Shown: piece after piece, positions 60,669-64,000 of the stretch
Numbering within the stretch: the first letter of the stretch is position 1
How the letters are laid out: every line of letters begins with the position of its first letter
From: Saccharothrix carnea
GTDB lineage: Bacteria; Actinomycetota; Actinomycetes; Mycobacteriales; Pseudonocardiaceae
Assembly: GCF_003014735.1 (NCBI RefSeq)
Contig: NZ_PYAX01000010.1
Span: 248,001-312,000, forward strand
Direction: 5' to 3'
DNA length: 64,000 nt
The notes under the pieces: model-generated
The model's input: the letters and a program-made list of their open reading frames with translations, nothing else
The model's database searches: none
Told to the model about the DNA's origin: nothing
Position numbers and translations under genes: made by a program

Positions 60669-61577
60669 TCATTTGGCGGACGGGCCGCGCCACCCCTGCA
60701 CCGGCAGCTCGAACTTCTCCACCAGCCGGTCGGTGAACGGGCCGGGCCGCAGCCGCACCAGCCGCAACGGCGTGCTGCCGCCGACCACCTCGACCCGCGC
60801 CCCCGGCGGCAGGTTGACCGTGCGGCGACCGTCCGCGCACAGCACCGCCGGGTGCCCCTCCGGGTCCACCTCCAGCGCCACCACGGACGCCGGCGACACG
60901 ACCAGCGGCCGCGCGAACAGGGCGTGCGCGTTGCTCGGCACCACCAGCAGCGCCTGCACGTCCGGCCACACCACCGGTCCGCCCGCGGAGAACGCGTACG
61001 CCGTCGACCCGGTCGGGGTCGCCACCAGCACGCCGTCGCAGCCGAACGCCGACACAGGCCGCCCGTCCACCTCCACCACCACGTCCAGGATCCGTTCCCG
61101 GGTGCTCTTCTCCACGCTGGCCTCGTTGAGCGCCCACGTGCCCTCCCGCACCTCGCCGTCGACCGACGTGGTGATGTCGAGCGTCATCCGCTCCTCGACC
61201 TCGTAGTCTCGGTCGACGACGTGCGTGATCGCCTCGTACAGCGCGTCGGAGTCGGCCTCGGCCAGGAAACCGACCCGGCCCAGGTTCACCCCGAGCACCG
61301 GCACGCCCGCCGCTCGCGCCAGCTCCGCCGCGCGCAGCAGCGTGCCGTCACCGCCGAGCACGAACACCAGCTCGGTGCCCTCGGCGGCCTTCTCGTCGGC
61401 CGGCACGACCTGCGTGAAGCACGACGGGTCCAGCTCCGGCGCCTCGTCCTCCAGCACCCGCAGCTTCACCCCGCCCGCCGCGAACCGCGCCGCGACTTCC
61501 TGGGCCACCAGCACGTTGCTGCGCCGCCCGGTGTGGACGACCAGCAGGATCTCCCTCGTCACTGGATCCGTCCTCAC
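60669..61577 (-). CDS. nadK: NAD kinase
   Basis: 302 aa from a GTG at 61577 overlapping the TlyA stop (GTGA). Catalytic GGDGT (75-79) in FVLGGDGTLLRAAELA, NLGRVGFLAEAD, ALNEASVEKSTRERIL, and the NAD-binding VLVATPTGSTAYAFSAGGPV. Phosphorylates NAD to NADP using ATP or polyphosphate. Rv1695 orthologue. Confidence 0.96.
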   Translation of the reverse strand: MRTDPVTREILLVVHTGRRSNVLVAQEVAARFAAGGVKLRVLEDEAPELDPSCFTQVVPADEKAAEGTELVFVLGGDGTLLRAAELARAAGVPVLGVNLGRVGFLAEADSDALYEAITHVVDRDYEVEERMTLDITTSVDGEVREGTWALNEASVEKSTRERILDVVVEVDGRPVSAFGCDGVLVATPTGSTAYAFSAGGPVVWPDVQALLVVPSNAHALFARPLVVSPASVVALEVDPEGHPAVLCADGRRTVNLPPGARVEVVGGSTPLRLVRLRPGPFTDRLVEKFELPVQGWRGPSAK

Positions 61578-62380
61578 TGGGGACCTTCCGCTACGGCGGC
61601 GCGCACGAGCGCGGTGGCGTCCGCCGCGTCGAGGGGCTCACCCCGGCGCAGCCAGACGAAGAACTCGACGTTGCCCGAAGGACCGGGCAGCGGGCTCGCG
61701 GTGACGCCGTGCAGGCGAAGGCCGAGCCCGGCGGCCGACGCGACGACGTCCAGCACCGCCTCGGCCCGCAGCTCCGGGTCCCGCACCACCCCGCCCGAGC
61801 CGAGGCGTTCCTTCCCGACCTCGAACTGGGGTTTCACCATCGGCAGCAAGTCGCCCTCCTCGTCGAGGCACGCGGCCAGCGCGGGCAGCACCAGCCTCAA
61901 CGAGATGAACGACAGATCGGCCACCACCAGTTCAACCGGGCCACCGATGTCCTCGGGCGTCAACGACCGCACGTTCGTCTTGTCCTTGACCACGACCCGG
62001 TCGTCGGTGCGCAACCGCCAGTCCAGCAGGCCCCGGCCGACATCCGCCGCGACGACCTGCCGTGCGCCGGCGCGCAGCAGCACGTCGGTGAACCCGCCGG
62101 TGGACGCACCCGCGTCCAGGCACCGCCTGCCCTTGACGTCGACATCGTCGAACACCTCCAGCGCGCCGACGAGCTTGTGCGCGCCCCGGGAGGCGTAGTT
62201 CGGGTCGTCGGTCTCGCGGACCACCAGCGCGGTGTCCAGCTCGACGGCGGTGGCGGGTTTCGTGGCCACGGTGCCGCGCACGGTCACCCGGCCCTCGGCG
62301 ACGAGCTGGCTCGCGTGCTCCCGTGACCTGGCCAGCCCGCGGCGGACCAGTTCGGCATCCAGCCGAGCCCTGCGAGGCAC
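61574..62380 (-). CDS. tlyA: 16S/23S rRNA 2'-O-ribose methyltransferase TlyA
   Basis: 268 aa from a GTG at 62380. N-terminal S4 domain (RARLDAELVRRGLARSREHA, ATKPATAVELD), then the ASRGAHKLVGALEVF linker, SAM motif LDAGASTGGFTDVLL (88-102), VVADLSFISLRLVLPAL and the KPQFEVGKERLGSGGVVRDP region. TlyA methylates C1409 of 16S and C1920 of 23S rRNA in mycobacteria, the sites needed for capreomycin binding. Rv1694 orthologue, overlapping nadK by 4 bp. Confidence 0.94.
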   Translation of the reverse strand: MPRRARLDAELVRRGLARSREHASQLVAEGRVTVRGTVATKPATAVELDTALVVRETDDPNYASRGAHKLVGALEVFDDVDVKGRRCLDAGASTGGFTDVLLRAGARQVVAADVGRGLLDWRLRTDDRVVVKDKTNVRSLTPEDIGGPVELVVADLSFISLRLVLPALAACLDEEGDLLPMVKPQFEVGKERLGSGGVVRDPELRAEAVLDVVASAAGLGLRLHGVTASPLPGPSGNVEFFVWLRRGEPLDAADATALVRAAVAEGPQ

Positions 62381-62383
62381 CGG

Positions 62384-62557
62384 TCAGACCTTGTCGATGC
62401 TGGAGAGCGCGGCCGTCAACGCCGTGTGCGCGTCGTCGAACCGGGCCACGTGCTCGACCACGTCCAGCGCGTCCAGGCCGTCGAGACCGGCGAGGGCGTC
62501 GTCGATCCCGGCCACGGGGTCACGCGGCGGGCCGGGGAGGGGAACCTCGAAGCTCAC
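62384..62557 (-). CDS. Small conserved protein (Rv1693-like)
   Basis: 57 aa from a GTG at 62557, 5 bp after the HAD gene stop and 3 bp before tlyA, so clearly in this operon. Reads VPLPGPPRDPVAGIDDALAG then LDALDVVEHVARFDDAHTAL and ends AALSSIDKV, a helix with the VEHVxxFxxxHxxLxxAL pattern of the short Rv1693 family. Function unknown. Too short to be found by length cut-offs. Confidence 0.8.
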   Translation of the reverse strand: MSFEVPLPGPPRDPVAGIDDALAGLDGLDALDVVEHVARFDDAHTALTAALSSIDKV

Positions 62558-62562
62558 AGGAT

Positions 62563-63351
62563 TCAAGGTAGCCGATGCAGCACCGACAGGTCGGCAGCCA
62601 CATAGGTCGGCCGGCGGTCCTCCGGCAGCGCGTCCGCCTCCGCCTCGGTGGACACGCCGGTGAGCACCAGCAGCGAGTCCATGCCCGCGTTCACCGCGCC
62701 CGCGATGTCGGTGTCCAGCCGGTCGCCCACGACCAGCGGCCGTTGCGCGCCCGCCGACTTCGCCGCCTGCTCCAGCAGCGGCGTCGCGGGCTTGCCCGCC
62801 ACCAGCGGTTCCGCGCCGGTCGCCGTCCGCAGCGCCGCGACCAGCGAGCCGTTGCCCGGCAGCAGGCCGCGTTCGGTGGGCAGGGTGGCGTCCACGTTGC
62901 AGGCGATCCAGTGCGCGCCGCCCTGGCGGATCGCGACGCACGCCTCGGCCAGCTCGCGCCAGCCCAGTTCCTGCGACAGGCCCTGGACGACCGCCTGGGC
63001 GTGCTCGGCGGTCCGGGTCGGCTCGTAGCCGCGCAGCCGCACCTGCTCGGCCAACGCGTCCGTGCCGAGGACCAGCACCCGCGCACCCTGCGGCACCAGG
63101 TCCAGCAGCATCGCCGCGCCCGCCTGGGCGCTCGTGCTCACCTCGTGCAGCGCCGCGTCGAAGCCCAGCTCGGTCAGGTGCTCGGCCACCGCTTCCGGCG
63201 ACCGGGACGCGTTGTTGGTGACGAACCGGATGCCCGTGCCGTGCGCGCGGGCGGCGGCGACCGCCTCGACGGCACCCGGCACCGCCTCCCGCCCCCGGTA
63301 GACCGTGCCGTCGAGGTCCAGCAGCAGGGCGTCGTAACGGTCCAGCAGCAC
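62563..63351 (-). CDS. HAD-IIA family phosphatase (NagD-like)
   Basis: 262 aa from a GTG at 63351 with GGAGAAG 8 nt upstream. HAD motif I LLLDLDGTVYRG (nucleophile and acid/base Asp), motif II VTNNASRSPEA, motif III Lys in EPLVAGKPATPLL, and motif IV LVVGDRLDTDIAGAVNAGMD. Subclass IIA cap (about 60-190). In mycobacteria (Rv1692) this gene is reported as a glycerol-3-phosphate phosphatase, so a similar role is plausible. Confidence 0.9.
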   Translation of the reverse strand: MLLDRYDALLLDLDGTVYRGREAVPGAVEAVAAARAHGTGIRFVTNNASRSPEAVAEHLTELGFDAALHEVSTSAQAGAAMLLDLVPQGARVLVLGTDALAEQVRLRGYEPTRTAEHAQAVVQGLSQELGWRELAEACVAIRQGGAHWIACNVDATLPTERGLLPGNGSLVAALRTATGAEPLVAGKPATPLLEQAAKSAGAQRPLVVGDRLDTDIAGAVNAGMDSLLVLTGVSTEAEADALPEDRRPTYVAADLSVLHRLP

Positions 63352-63389
63352 AGGCTTCTCCGTTCGGGAGTCTTCCGGTCGTGAACAGT

Positions 63390-63425
63390 CTGAAGGCTCG
63401 GCACCGGGTGGTGCCGAGCCTTCAG
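63390..63425 (-). terminator. Strong hairpin between the TPR-like and HAD genes
   Basis: Perfect 16-bp stem (63390-63405 with 63410-63425) and GGGT loop, 16 bp past the stop at 63442. Separates transcription of the TPR-like gene from the HAD-tlyA-nadK-recN operon. Confidence 0.75.
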
Positions 63426-63441
63426 CTGTGACTTCGGTTTC

Positions 63442-64000
63442 TCAGTCCTGCGGGCTGAGGTCGAACGCGCGCTCGGCGGCGTCGGTCTCGTTGTCGTCGT
63501 CGGCCTGCGCGGCGTTGAGGAACCACTTCACGGCTTCCTCGGTGCGGCCGGCCGCCTCCAGGTTGTCCGCGTAGGCGTAGAACAGGCGCGCGCTCCACGG
63601 GTCACGCCGCTTGGCGTCCAGGTCGTCGCCCTGCAACGCCACCACGGCCGCGTCCAGCTGCCCCATGTCCCGCCGGGCACCGGCCGCGACGATCCGCAGC
63701 TCCACCGCCTCGTCGGGGGACAGCAGCGACACCTGCGCCTCACGGGCCAGCTCGATGGCCCGCTCCGGACGACCCAGCGCCCGCTCGCAGTCGGCCATCA
63801 CCGCAACGTGCCCGGCACCGTGCGACATGCGCCGTGCGGCCCGCAGCTCGGACAGCGCCTCGGCCCACTCACCGGCGTGGTAGGCGGCCAACCCGGCAGC
63901 CTCCCTGACCACCGCGACCCGCGCCGCCTTCGACCGCGCGTACCGCGCGTGCTCCAGCGCCAACTCCGGCTCGCTGTCGATCAGCATGCCCGCCGCCGCC
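63442..64000 (-). CDS. TPR-like protein (Rv1691-like), C-terminal part only
   Basis: 186 codons are visible, continuing beyond the window edge (the frame is open to 64000; a Met at 63987 is internal). Helix pairs such as DSEPELALEHARYARSKAAR, AEALSELRAARRMSHGAGHV and EEAVKWFLNAAQADDDNETD indicate tetratricopeptide-like repeats. Position next to the HAD gene matches Rv1691. Role unknown; no catalytic motif seen. Confidence 0.85.
   Translation of the reverse strand, partial: AAAGMLIDSEPELALEHARYARSKAARVAVVREAAGLAAYHAGEWAEALSELRAARRMSHGAGHVAVMADCERALGRPERAIELAREAQVSLLSPDEAVELRIVAAGARRDMGQLDAAVVALQGDDLDAKRRDPWSARLFYAYADNLEAAGRTEEAVKWFLNAAQADDDNETDAAERAFDLSPQD

Noticed and set aside
56098..62198. 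Two overlapping long + strand frames opposite steA-recN-nadK-tlyA
   Set aside because: They run through several conserved leftward genes with matching mycobacterial order and have no recognisable domain.

Overview
High-GC actinomycete chromosome. The best guess is the Pseudonocardiaceae (Saccharothrix/Actinosynnema/Lentzea type). Reasons: codon use is strongly G/C-biased in third positions; GTG starts and 4-bp start/stop overlaps are common; and actinomycete-specific families occur (Scr1-type XRE regulator with DUF397, conservon signalling genes, MctB, SteA, DUF4383, DUF2752). The right quarter keeps the gene order of Mycobacterium tuberculosis Rv1691-Rv1711. No tRNA, rRNA, CRISPR or insertion sequence was seen.

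Layout. (1) 1-5.9 kb: one end of an extracellular contractile injection system (eCIS) locus, with a partial tail chaperone-like gene, inner tube, sheath, an eCIS-core DUF4157 protein, an AAA+ ATPase and a DUF4255 protein, all leftward. (2) 6-9.4 kb: an Ala-rich helical protein divergent from an Scr1-family regulator plus a DUF397 gene, then a membrane-anchored NPCBM-like protein and a caspase-fold protein. (3) 9.4-16.2 kb: a complete branched-chain (Liv-type) ABC transporter operon with an acyl-CoA ligase translationally coupled inside it. (4) 16.4-22.2 kb: a general-stress neighbourhood with anti-sigma kinase, SigF/SigB-type sigma factor, a Rv2629/Balon-like ribosome-associated protein, topoisomerase IB, a YbdK-type glutamate-cysteine ligase and a STAS anti-anti-sigma factor. 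Three sites match the SigB/SigF promoter pattern. (5) 22.2-28.3 kb: a fungal-type cytosine deaminase, then a divergent TPR-CHAT protease / cytoplasmic S8 protease / ECF-like sigma / small-protein module. (6) 28.4-35 kb: a PAS-GGDEF protein, a methyltransferase and a conservon that lacks its DUF742 gene. (7) 35-40.6 kb: 4-hydroxybenzoate hydroxylase embedded among the genes of a NitT/TauT-type ABC importer. (8) 40.8-44.5 kb: an HTH-nSTAND-TM-WD40 protein. (9) 44.7-64 kb: the conserved chromosome-maintenance block (rluB, scpB, scpA, an RHH-like gene, parA, an ArsR regulator, xerD, ald, TM2 protein, DUF2752 protein, NUDIX, pyrG, mctB, steA, two paralogous membrane proteins, recN, nadK, tlyA, a small Rv1693-like gene, a HAD phosphatase and a TPR-like gene running off the edge).

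How it works together. Most of the window is leftward operons with ATGA/GTGA coupling. The SigF-type sigma factor, its kinase and an antagonist lie within 6 kb of two likely target genes (ribosome hibernation-like and thiol synthesis-like), so this stretch reads as a small stress regulon. The most novel-looking items are the CHAT/S8/sigma module, the predicted SigF target set, the 128-bp nested palindrome after the NUDIX gene, the truncated conservon and the duplicated DUF397 motif. Starts were re-chosen from ribosome binding sites and overlaps where the longest open frame was implausible.
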